The notes below the pieces were generated by a model. It ran no database searches, was not told the origin of the DNA, and worked only from the letters and a program-made list of their open reading frames with translations. This document shows positions 55,301-64,000 of a stretch of DNA of 64,000 nucleotides, piece by piece. The position numbers were made by a program, and so were the translations under genes. This stretch comes from Marivirga lumbricoides (GTDB lineage: Bacteria > Bacteroidota > Bacteroidia > Cytophagales > Cyclobacteriaceae), in the NCBI RefSeq assembly GCF_014636295.1, contig NZ_BMEC01000019.1:21698-85697 (forward strand), read 5' to 3'. Positions within the stretch are counted from its first letter, which is position 1. Each line of letters starts with the position of its first letter.

Positions 55301-57492
55301 TTAAATCTATTTGCAGTATTTCCAGAACCATTATTTCCGAAATTTGACTGACCTATTACAACGTCCGCAGCAGCGCCATTGTAAGTTGGAATACTATTGT
55401 AGACTAAAACCCTATTATTTCCGTCATCGGCAATTAATAACTTTCCATCAGGAGCAATAGAAGTATTCCATGGTGCTCTTAACCTTGTATTAGAGGTAGC
55501 AGCTCCACCATTTGTAAAATTAGTTTGTCCTATAACAACATCTGCACTGGCATTATTAGTAGTAGGTATTTTATTAAAAATGAGAACCCTATTATTGTTC
55601 CTGTCTGTAACAATCATTTTACCACTTGGTGTTACCTGAACATCAGTAGGCCTGTCAAATTTGTTGTCAGCTGTTCCTGATGTTCTATTGGTGAAATTGG
55701 TTTGACCAATAACCACATTAGCCGGCTGGTTATTAGAAGTTGGAACCGTATTCCAGATCAAAATCCTATGATTTTGAGCATCGGCCACTATAAGTTTATT
55801 TCCGTCAGGACTAAAGGCTACTCCGTCAGGACTTCTTAAAGTACGGTTACTAGTTCCTGTTACAGTATTAGTAAAATTAGTTTGACCTACTACAACATCT
55901 GCAGGTTGTCCGTCTGAATCAGGAACGGAATTCCATATTAAAACTCTGTTCATAGTTTGTGAGCCAACAGCAAGCACACCTTTGGCACTTACTGCCGAAC
56001 TGTTGGAGCCAGGGGCATTTATTTGGCTTGCATTGGTATTAATGGTGTTAAAATCTACCTGTCCCACTACAATTTTAGCACTTTCAAAATTGGAATAGGT
56101 TTGTTTAAATACCTCTACATTAAAAGTGATCGTTTTAGCACAAGTTCCATCTGATACCTCAATTGAGATATCTGAATTGCCAAACTGGTTTAACCCGGCA
56201 GTAATAGTTAAAGTCCTGTTTTCTCCTGAACCGGACAATACTAATCCTGAAAGAGGAATTACAGTAGTGTTTGATGAATTTAAAGTAAGAATGAGATCCT
56301 CAGTTGCGGTTTCTACATCTGAAATAGTGAAATTGATAGGTGCAGATACCTGATTATAACCTATAGATTGATTGCTAATTGGAGAAATTTCAGGTAAAGA
56401 ATTATTTGTAACCGTAACAGTAATGTTAGATGAATTATTTAAGGCATTATTGTCACTTACACTTGAGGTAGTAATTTGTGAATTGGCTAAAATGTTGTTA
56501 CCACCTTGCCCTGTATTAATACTAGCTTTTACTAGTAATTTGATATTTTCACCGCTGTTTATATTATTTATAACCCAATTACCGCTACCCGTATTGTAAC
56601 TTCCGGCATCTGCATTAGCTTCTACAAAAGTTAGGCCTGATGGCAAGTTAAAATTCACGGTGGTATTTTGTGTAGATGCCGGTCCACTGTTAGTTAAACT
56701 TAATTCATAAATCAAAACCTGTCCCTCACATGGGCTTGCAGTGTTAGCGGAAATGTTAAGAGATAAATCTGCTAATGGAGGAGCAAAGGCAAAAACTAAT
56801 CCGTTTGTAGGTGTTATGTTGCCTCTTAAAGCTATTCCGGAGTTAGTATTATTATTGTTGTCAGTATTTGTGGTTGTCCAGTCAGAATTTGCTCCAGTTC
56901 TATTTTGAAAATCTGTATTATTTCGATTAATACTTACCTGAGCCACTTGATTGCCTCCTGAGTGCGTAAAATCCCCATAGTGAAATTCTATTTTATTTGA
57001 CGTTTCATATAATCTCAATTGGAAATTATAAAAGCCATTTTCTCCACTCCATCTGTAATTCTTCCATTGGATGACACAGACCCTGTTTGGAGCTGTACCT
57101 GATGTTTGCATTCTTAACTCAGAACCGGCCTGCGCTCTTAAGTCACCCGATAATGGGCTTATAGAATTATCAAGTCCATTAAATAACGGGTAAGTTGTGC
57201 TACTCCCATCGTTAAAGCTGGCAAACCCATTGATAGCAACACCTATATTGGTATAGGTTATACCCAAATATTTGAAACTGAACCCAATATTACGATTGCT
57301 GAAAAATTGGTTATCATGATTGGTATTGTTTGATATAAGTGTTCCGCCTGTTATGGGAGCATAAGTTCTTTCAGTAGCAGAAAAGGAATAATCCGTTGCA
57401 TTTTGAGCATTGATTATGCTTATTTGCCAAAAGAAAGCAATTAAAAGACCAGCTAATCTGAAAGGGATGGTTTTGGTAAAATCTAATTTCAT
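52381..57492 (-). CDS. 1703-residue modular T9SS type A surface protein with NHL-like propeller
   Basis: Domains in order: signal peptide (1-29); an N-terminal beta-sandwich with IGVAINGFASF and VIQWKNYRW (about 30-235); a DUF11 module (about 237-360); a cadherin/Ig-like module (about 365-465); and six repeats each opening with (V/I)-V-(V/I/L)-GQ-x-(N/D)-F and containing NRVLI-type strands (about 470-830), a six-bladed NHL-like propeller. A second DUF11 and a second Ig-like module follow, then WLGNSSDWTNAANWSTG and a long beta-helix of N/G/L-rich rungs (about 1080-1330). Last is the type A T9SS domain starting ITFYPNPVKDIVNI. Likely a large cell-surface adhesin or binding protein; transcribed alone. 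Confidence 0.88.
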   Translation of the reverse strand: MKLDFTKTIPFRLAGLLIAFFWQISIINAQNATDYSFSATERTYAPITGGTLISNNTNHDNQFFSNRNIGFSFKYLGITYTNIGVAINGFASFNDGSSTTYPLFNGLDNSISPLSGDLRAQAGSELRMQTSGTAPNRVCVIQWKNYRWSGENGFYNFQLRLYETSNKIEFHYGDFTHSGGNQVAQVSINRNNTDFQNRTGANSDWTTTNTDNNNNTNSGIALRGNITPTNGLVFAFAPPLADLSLNISANTASPCEGQVLIYELSLTNSGPASTQNTTVNFNLPSGLTFVEANADAGSYNTGSGNWVINNINSGENIKLLVKASINTGQGGNNILANSQITTSSVSDNNALNNSSNITVTVTNNSLPEISPISNQSIGYNQVSAPINFTISDVETATEDLILTLNSSNTTVIPLSGLVLSGSGENRTLTITAGLNQFGNSDISIEVSDGTCAKTITFNVEVFKQTYSNFESAKIVVGQVDFNTINTNASQINAPGSNSSAVSAKGVLAVGSQTMNRVLIWNSVPDSDGQPADVVVGQTNFTNTVTGTSNRTLRSPDGVAFSPDGNKLIVADAQNHRILIWNTVPTSNNQPANVVIGQTNFTNRTSGTADNKFDRPTDVQVTPSGKMIVTDRNNNRVLIFNKIPTTNNASADVVIGQTNFTNGGAATSNTRLRAPWNTSIAPDGKLLIADDGNNRVLVYNSIPTYNGAAADVVIGQSNFGNNGSGNTANRFNGPGVTVSPSGVVAVADFSNHRALIFNEIPTTNNASADIVLGQRNFTENVSFNNGNGQTGAPSNRNMNTPYGINFDLNERLYINGRGMNRMMVFGETPNQEADLSVSFASNNGTPCVNGLVSYTVNVTNNGPNNGTNVIVTSALPYGFTPVESIVSSGTYNQSSGFWTIPLISNGETVSLEMRGTVNLGENLNSITAYASVRSYNQVDTDFSNNSGNVTVVVEDNIAPTITAINDIITDFNTPTAAIPFTVADTETAAGVLTVTAHSSNTSIIPHGNVAFSGSGANRSVVITPLNNQFGTVTITLTVEDGKCSSSESFDVFVGNIWLGNSSDWTNAANWSTGIPGPSMSAFIPASPVGGTYPVVNSNESVSNIIISSGARITVNATRTLNVYGNFSNEGSVSTGNGIINMRGNAAQQVKGIVGTVNINNANGVNLNGNMNVQGTLTLTAGNLNIGANTLSIRNPIAGNATNLSTNNTSSITIEGSSGGIILPSQVNQLNNLTLSNGNGLTMNGNLTLRGNLNMTTGSLRMNGRNLTLNGNINSTGGTLSGDINSNLTIGGNGNNNTLVISPTNNYFNNFEFNRNNQVITITNDLKIAGSLLLSNGVVKTDNGIISVENTDPNSIPSFSETAYVNGKLRRCVDAGQDYNFPVGSANHLENAWLKFESISESTCIDAEFIPGMTGRSPNNLRVGNNDVDDILSYGFWRIKPTNTNAIINYNISITSIGHTNGSIEFHHVLLKRDDESQDWSILGDHMTRNEGGSYTNPITVSRSKLLGFSDFAVGVSSDGPLPISLTYFEGSITEEGAELEWRTASEVNNDYFEVQKSTDGKEFTLLGIVQGNGTTDIATEYMFLDNSENKGVTYYRLKQVDYNDQSTLSQVVVLNFKEKQGRITFYPNPVKDIVNIILDDSNILYTKVTIFDMAGKIVKESTHQNEGGRININLNTLPEGAYQIKTQSETATGPILSNGKLIKK

Positions 57493-57493
57493 C

Positions 57494-57519
57494 TTTGAAC
57501 AATTAAATATTTGTTCAAA
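57494..57519 (-). promoter_or_regulatory. Inverted repeat abutting the start codon of the large T9SS gene
   Basis: TTTGAACAA (57494-57502) and TTGTTCAAA (57511-57519) are perfect complements with an 8-base AT loop, beginning one base before the ATG. It overlaps a TAATTTTG box on the minus strand (57516-57523), so it may be an operator or a leader hairpin. The rest of the gap to 57791 shows nothing. Confidence 0.35.
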
Positions 57520-57791
57520 ATTAATTAGTAAATATCCTATTTTTAAATATGATGAGATTTGTCACTTTATTCTGGTGTAAGTATCCTATTAGGAAGGATG
57601 CGTTTTGATAGTTAAAATGTAATCATAAATCATTGGCCCTCTTTTTATCTATAGAAACAGAGTCTTCATCTATGGAAAAAAGCATTTACGAATTCTTGCA
57701 TTATTTATTTCCCGAGTAAGAAAATGAGAGTTTTAAATAAAATTTATAATGTGCGCAATTAAGGTTTTCTTAATCTCTTTATTGCACACAA

Positions 57792-59159
57792 TCATTTATG
57801 GGTAGGATAGGTTTTACCCTTATGAATCACCATCCAAATTGCATCTGAAAACTCAATGTCTTCTAAAGGATTCATCTCTAAAATAATTAAATCGGCTACT
57901 TTTCCTTCATCAACAGTTCCATAATAATCTTCTAAACCGAAGAAAGCGGGCCCATTCAATATAGAGGCTTGCAAAGCTTGTTGCGGACTTAGCCCTGCCG
58001 CTACAAGCTCTCTTAATTCTCCATGCAAGGCAGCTCCGGGATAAACATAAGAATTGTAAGGGCCGCAATCGGAGCCGGCAAGAAGCTGGATGCCTGCTTC
58101 TACCATAGGTACTATAATTTCTGTACTTTTCTTTTCCATTTCCTGGCGCATGGTGCTTCCGCTGTTTTTCGCTCGTTTAGCTCCTTCAATTCTTCTCTGG
58201 TAAGTGTGCTGAATGCCTTTTCCTATTAAACTAAGCAATGAATCATTCTGGTGATCTGTTTCTAATATATTGGCCAGTACTTTACCTATGTATAGAGTAG
58301 GGGTGATGTAAACATTCTCTTTTGCCAGTTGATTGAATACCTGTTTTGCCAAATCTGTATCGTAAGTTTGAAGAATTTCTGACATCATTCCGTAACCCAT
58401 ATTTAGTTGAGTAAGGCTATCTTCCTTTGGGGAGCAAGCTTTTAATACATAGTAAAGATGTTCACTTCCATCCAAACCTAATTCAGCTGCCTCCAGAATG
58501 TTGGCGGAAAGCGGCATGTGTCCGGTGGTTTTGAGTCCTCTTTCTTCAGCAGCTTTAATGATGGAGTAGAACATTTCTTTAGTGAGGTTTCCATCGTACA
58601 TTTTCACATAATCAACCCCCAGCACTTCTAATGAATCCAGTGCGGCTTTTACGTCTGCTGAGTCCGTTACCATAATAGATCCGGGCCATGCAGGTTGGTC
58701 ACCGTCCAGTTTGGGGCCGGATGTGAAAATGGAAGGACCCGCCAGCTTACCTTCAGCAATTTCTTTTTGCCATTGCAATACGCTGGGAGTGATGTCACCA
58801 CCGGCATCTCGAACAGCCGTAACTCCATACTTTAAAAATAGTGGCAGCATATCCCTGTTTTCACTGATAAGCGAGTCGCCCCCACGAAAGTGCACATGGT
58901 TATCCCACAAGCCGGGCAGTACATACTTTCCTTTGGCATCAATAATAGTTTTACCGGTATAATTTGCCTCCTGGTTGATATCAGCCACTAAGCGGATGGT
59001 ATCATCACTAATACCAATTAGCTGCTCAGGTATTATTTTTCCCGATTTTACATCTACAATGGCTGCATGTGTGATTAGTATATCAAATGTCTGTTTTTCC
59101 TGAAATTGACAGGAAGAGAAAATACATATAAGAACCAGTGAACAAATAGAGCTTTTCAT
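57792..59159 (-). CDS. Amidohydrolase-family lipoprotein
   Basis: The 455-residue product has lipobox SSC (Cys17). Amidohydrolase features are ITHAAIVDVKSGKIIPEQ at the start, the metal pair in LPGLWDNHVHFRGG, the bridging region VDYVKMYDG with its Lys, TGHMP (metal His), SEHLYY (metal His), and the catalytic Asp in LLAGSDCGPYNS. The end GKVADLIILEMNPLEDI is typical of imidazolonepropionase/prolidase-like members. It probably hydrolyses a cyclic amide or dipeptide in the envelope; the substrate is unknown. No partner gene on the same strand. Confidence 0.88.
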   Translation of the reverse strand: MKSSICSLVLICIFSSCQFQEKQTFDILITHAAIVDVKSGKIIPEQLIGISDDTIRLVADINQEANYTGKTIIDAKGKYVLPGLWDNHVHFRGGDSLISENRDMLPLFLKYGVTAVRDAGGDITPSVLQWQKEIAEGKLAGPSIFTSGPKLDGDQPAWPGSIMVTDSADVKAALDSLEVLGVDYVKMYDGNLTKEMFYSIIKAAEERGLKTTGHMPLSANILEAAELGLDGSEHLYYVLKACSPKEDSLTQLNMGYGMMSEILQTYDTDLAKQVFNQLAKENVYITPTLYIGKVLANILETDHQNDSLLSLIGKGIQHTYQRRIEGAKRAKNSGSTMRQEMEKKSTEIIVPMVEAGIQLLAGSDCGPYNSYVYPGAALHGELRELVAAGLSPQQALQASILNGPAFFGLEDYYGTVDEGKVADLIILEMNPLEDIEFSDAIWMVIHKGKTYPTHK

Positions 59160-59305
59160 TGGAACAATATAGCAAAATTTGAGAGAGTAATAAATTGAAT
59201 TAAATGTAGGTTGACACTCATTCTATGTCAGGCAATGAAAACAGAGATGTGTTTTCAAGTAAGAAATAAATTTAGTACATTGATGGTACGCAGTTGAAAT
59301 CAATA

Positions 59306-59324
59306 TTATAGTTTTTAACTATAA
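59306..59324. promoter_or_regulatory. Palindrome upstream of katG, candidate operator
   Basis: TTATAGTTTTTAACTATAA is an 8-3-8 perfect inverted repeat about 80 bases before the katG start, inside wider GCAGTT/AACTGC flanks. The AT-rich 15-base centre resembles Fur/PerR-type boxes in form but does not match the PerR consensus exactly. It may be a peroxide- or metal-responsive operator; this is inference from position. Confidence 0.35.
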
Positions 59325-59390
59325 CTGCATAATATATATAAATAAAAATTATAAATAAATAATTTTTATATTAGAGTCTGAAAAAACTAA

Positions 59391-61661
<2,271 letters not shown>

Positions 61662-61687
61662 TTTTCTCCAACTCATCGTCATCCCGG

Positions 61688-61703
61688 TCCCGCTCAGGCG
61701 GGA
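61688..61703. repeat. GC-rich hairpin, REP-like
   Basis: TCCCGC, TCAG, GCGGGA forms a 6-bp stem preceded by CGTCATCCCGG. CGTCATCCC-led GC hairpins are a common dispersed intergenic repeat type. It lies 27 bases after katG and could also end its transcript, although the following T run is weak. Confidence 0.45.
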
Positions 61704-61811
61704 TTATACTTTTCGAAAAAAAGAAAATTATCCGTAATCTCATTGTATGGAAGATATGCCGATTGATTAGCACAGGAAGCATAAATTAAGGTCTCTCAAA
61801 AAAGTAAGTCT

Positions 61812-61819
61812 TAATTTTG
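61812..61819 (+). promoter_or_regulatory. Putative -7 box before a short transcribed unit
   Basis: TAATTTTG fits TAnnTTTG and is followed by C. A strong terminator begins 41 bases further on, with no gene between. Confidence 0.25.
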
Positions 61820-61860
61820 CGGTATGACGATTACTACTTCAATAAAAATATAGTAATACG

Positions 61861-61895
61861 AAAAAGGTGATCAGAACTTGGTCACCTTTTTTTTT
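61861..61895 (+). terminator. Rho-independent terminator
   Basis: AAAAAGGTGA (61861-61870) pairs with TCACCTTTTT (61882-61891) and is followed by more T. It is 200 bases after katG, with no CDS in between. Confidence 0.8.
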
Positions 61896-61985
61896 GTGAA
61901 ATTTAGCTTAGTTGAACTCAATTTAGATAGGATATATGCAATGAATTAGTAGTTTTACCGCAACTTTTATAAAAGCCTCATTAGT

Positions 61986-62022
61986 TGAAAGAAATAGCCC
62001 TCTTCAGCTATGATTTCTTTCA
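61986..62022 (+). promoter_or_regulatory. Leader hairpin upstream of the S8 protease gene
   Basis: TGAAAGAAATAGC (61986-61998) can pair with GCTAT and TTCTTTCA in 62007-62022, a 13-bp stem with a 3-base bulge and an 8-base loop. It ends 24 bases before the protease ATG and has no T run, so it looks like a 5' leader structure or operator rather than a terminator. Confidence 0.4.
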
Positions 62023-62046
62023 GTAAAAAACTTATATCAAAATCAA

Positions 62047-63639
62047 ATGCTTAAGCGATTCTCAATACTTATTCTATTAGTCTTTTTCTTTCAGCAATTC
62101 AGCGCTTTTTCTCAATCAACTACTATTGATCAATTAGATCAGACCTATCTAAACTGGTATAATAAGGATTTATCGGGCAACGGAGTAATGGGAACCAGTG
62201 TGGAGAAAGTATATGATGGGCTATTAAAGGATTCTACAAAAACACGTAAGAAAGTAATTGTTGCTGTAATTGATAGCGGAGTGGATATTGAACATGAGGA
62301 TTTAAAAGGAAAGGTCTGGGTTAATACAGATGAAATTGCAGGAAATGGAATTGATGATGATGGAAATGGGTATGTTGATGATATCCATGGCTGGAACTTT
62401 CTCGGTAATGCCAATGGAGAAAATATTGGGCATGAAAATATGGAATTCACCAGGATCATAAGAGATAGTGCTTCATATCCCTCTCTTTATGAGGATGCCT
62501 TATCAATGTACGAGGAAGAACTTAATGCCAAAGCTAAGGAGATAGAAAACCTTACTAAGTTCCAGAATTATATCTTTAGCATAAAGACGTTTATTTATAC
62601 TTCTACTGGCGTGGTTGTAGCTAATGCAGAGGATCTGGATAAAGTGGAAAGTACATCCTCTCAAGTATTGGAAGCCAAAAAGTTCTTAAAAGAGAGATAC
62701 GACATGGGCTTTACGGAAGAAGCTTTGGAGGAATATATTGAGCACATGAATAGCTACACGAAGTATTACCTAAACAAGGAATATCACGCAAGAGATTTAG
62801 TAGGCGACAACCCTGCTGATATAAATGACAGGAATTACGGCAATGCTGATGTAAAAGGGCCTGATGCACAACATGGAACCGGTGTTGCATCAATTATTGC
62901 AGCTAACAGAAATGAAGGAATAGGAATAGATGGTATTGCCACATCTGTGGAGATTATGTCGATCAGGTCTACACCGGATGGTGACGAGCGTGATAAAGAT
63001 GTAGCACTGGCGATTATGTATGCGGTGGATAATGGTGCGGATATTATCAATATGAGCTTCGGTAAAGATTTTTCCCCTCAGAAGGAATTTGTAGATCAGG
63101 CGGTAAAATATGCAGAAGAAAAAGGAGTGCTTTTAGTTCATGCAGCAGGAAATGATGGCGCAAATATTGATGTTACTGAAAATTATCCAACCGCGAGGTA
63201 TATCAATAATGAAAGAGCCTCTAACTGGATTGAGGTGGGTGCTTCTTCAATAGCTCTGGATGAGCAACTGGCCGCTTCCTTTTCAAATTACGGTCAGCAC
63301 AATGTAGATCTTTTTGCTCCGGGTCATGATGTTATTTCTGCAGATACTACTAACACCTATAGCAAAGTAAGCGGTACCAGCATTGCCGCACCGGTGGTGA
63401 CAGGAATTGCTGCATTATTGTTGTCTTATTATCCGGATTTAAGCCCACAGGAGATAAAGGATATTTTAATGACTACTTCTTATAAGCCTAAAAAACCTAA
63501 GAAGATAGAGTTACCTGGTGACGATAAGAAGAAAGTAAAGTTTAAGGAGCTTTCTAAAAGTGGAGGTATTGTTAATGCTTATGAGGCAATGCTGGAAGCT
63601 GAAAAAAGGCAGGGTAATTCAAAAGGAGATAAGTTGTAA
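62047..63639 (+). CDS. S8 (subtilisin-like) serine protease
   Basis: The 530-residue product has a signal peptide (AFSQ) and the catalytic triad in order: Asp76 (VAVIDSGVDIEHEDLKG), His276 (QHGTGVASIIAANRNEGIGI, in part) and Ser445 (SGTSIAAPVVTGIAALL). Between Asp and His there are about 200 residues instead of the usual 30-40, mostly a charged helical insertion (about 125-235). The C-terminus is Lys-rich and has no T9SS sorting domain, so a periplasmic location is more likely than surface attachment. Oxyanion Asn lies in HAAGNDGANID. Confidence 0.92.
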   Translation: MLKRFSILILLVFFFQQFSAFSQSTTIDQLDQTYLNWYNKDLSGNGVMGTSVEKVYDGLLKDSTKTRKKVIVAVIDSGVDIEHEDLKGKVWVNTDEIAGNGIDDDGNGYVDDIHGWNFLGNANGENIGHENMEFTRIIRDSASYPSLYEDALSMYEEELNAKAKEIENLTKFQNYIFSIKTFIYTSTGVVVANAEDLDKVESTSSQVLEAKKFLKERYDMGFTEEALEEYIEHMNSYTKYYLNKEYHARDLVGDNPADINDRNYGNADVKGPDAQHGTGVASIIAANRNEGIGIDGIATSVEIMSIRSTPDGDERDKDVALAIMYAVDNGADIINMSFGKDFSPQKEFVDQAVKYAEEKGVLLVHAAGNDGANIDVTENYPTARYINNERASNWIEVGASSIALDEQLAASFSNYGQHNVDLFAPGHDVISADTTNTYSKVSGTSIAAPVVTGIAALLLSYYPDLSPQEIKDILMTTSYKPKKPKKIELPGDDKKKVKFKELSKSGGIVNAYEAMLEAEKRQGNSKGDKL

Positions 63640-63940
63640 CTAGGTAAATAGGGTGAAGATTTGGCGGAGATGATTAAATGTACAAACATGCTCTAAACAA
63701 TGATTCACTTATGTTTTTTTATATTGTTATGCCTAGTTGTTTATATAATTCAGTTGAATCAAGTTATTATAAAGTCCATGATAATTTCTTAGTACAACTT
63801 TTCTATCATCAATATTATCAATTTGAAAAAGAAACCTATTCAATAATAGATAAATACTATTGTCAGATGTAAATGTAAGCTTCCCTTAAAACCGAACTGT
63901 TTAAAAGTATAGAAATATTTATTAATTTTAAACAGTAGTT
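63640..63940. other. Intergenic region leading into an IS element
   Basis: About 300 bases. One short open frame at 63678-63872 has the composition of AT-rich non-coding DNA and is not supported. An 11-bp inverted repeat (63896-63936) precedes the transposase start. The exact left end of the insertion sequence cannot be fixed without its right end. Confidence 0.5.
63896..63936. repeat. Inverted repeat just before the transposase start
   Basis: ACTGTTTAAAA (63896-63906) and TTTTAAACAGT (63926-63936) are exact complements with a 19-base spacer. It may belong to the IS end or block read-in transcription. Confidence 0.5.
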
Positions 63941-64000
63941 ATGAAGAAGAGTAAATTTTCACCACAACAAATCGCACGGATTTTAAAGGAATTCGATAAC
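63941..64000 (+). CDS. IS3-type transposase OrfA, N-terminal fragment (cut by window end)
   Basis: The visible 20 residues begin MKKSKFSPQQIARILKEFD and run off the window. The S-x-x-Q-I-x-x-I-L-x-E pattern is the first helix of the helix-turn-helix OrfA of IS3-family elements. Only the beginning is seen, so completeness and the presence of OrfB cannot be judged. Confidence 0.75.
   Translation, partial: MKKSKFSPQQIARILKEFDN

Larger units (their letters stand above)
61662..62046. other. Intergenic region with hairpins and a possible short transcript
   Basis: About 385 bases. It holds CGTCATCCCG with a TCCCGC/GCGGGA hairpin (61688-61703), a promoter-like TAATTTTG (61812-61819), a terminator (61861-61895) and a leader hairpin (61986-62022) before the protease gene. 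No protein-coding frame is convincing. Confidence 0.5.

Noticed and set aside
63678-63872. Short open frame of 64 codons
   Set aside because: Composition fits AT-rich non-coding DNA, no motif, no signal, and it lies in the margin of an insertion sequence.

Overview
The window is chromosomal DNA of an AT-rich member of the Bacteroidota, most likely a Cytophagales-type gliding or marine lineage (the phylum is well supported, the order is inference). The evidence is type IX secretion (T9SS) sorting domains of both type A and type B, a PorP/SprF partner, many acidic-flanked lipoproteins, phylum-typical families (DUF1599, BT_3928-type DoxX, DUF2341/CHU_C), and a few TAnnTTTG-type -7 promoter boxes.

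Layout. 1-3.6 kb: the end of an unrecognised gene, an M15-peptidase remnant, a PQQ-type beta-propeller protein and a secreted helical protein. 3.6-16.0 kb: a YD-repeat lipoprotein, then a six-gene, tightly spaced surface operon: FN3 protein, phage-tail-collar protein, PKD protein with type A sorting domain, M43 metalloprotease, DUF2341/PKD protein with type B (CHU_C) sorting domain, and a PorP/SprF barrel that carries a C-terminal coiled coil and SPOR domain. 16.6-19.6 kb (minus): floA and nfeD membrane-microdomain pair and proS. 19.7-22.8 kb: a secreted Ser/Arg-rich low-complexity protein and a FadL-type porin. 22.8-24.8 kb (minus): an alpha/beta hydrolase, ECF sigma factor and four-TM protein in one operon. 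24.9-28.8 kb: divergent housekeeping block, DUF1599-DoxX-aroK (minus) against folP-cdaA (plus). 29-32 kb: typA and a CNNM/CBS protein.

32.0-33.5 kb is a gene-free graveyard holding a PorP/SprF remnant and decayed palindromic dispersed repeats. 33.5-41.8 kb: PhoD-like phosphatase, a transglutaminase-like secreted protein, an FeS-type cryptochrome/photolyase, an AsmA protein and P5C dehydrogenase. 42.0-45.2 kb: two tandem paralogous lipoproteins whose 3' halves look homogenised by gene conversion. 45.3-48.5 kb: a DEAD-box-type helicase (DEVD), a MORN-type lipoprotein, a single-domain response regulator and a DUF1622 pseudogene. 48.6-52.3 kb: a glutamate-synthase-like FMN protein and an overlapping egtB-egtD ergothioneine pair. 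52.4-57.5 kb (minus): a 1703-residue modular T9SS cargo. 57.8-63.6 kb: amidohydrolase lipoprotein, katG with an upstream palindrome, and an S8 protease. The right edge enters an IS3-type transposase.

No tRNA, rRNA or CRISPR array was seen by eye. The most system-like signal is the 4.6-16.0 kb operon, which pairs several secreted surface proteins with a cell-wall-tethered PorP/SprF variant. Genes for ergothioneine, KatG and an FeS photolyase also give the window an oxidative/light-stress flavour, though they are not in one operon.
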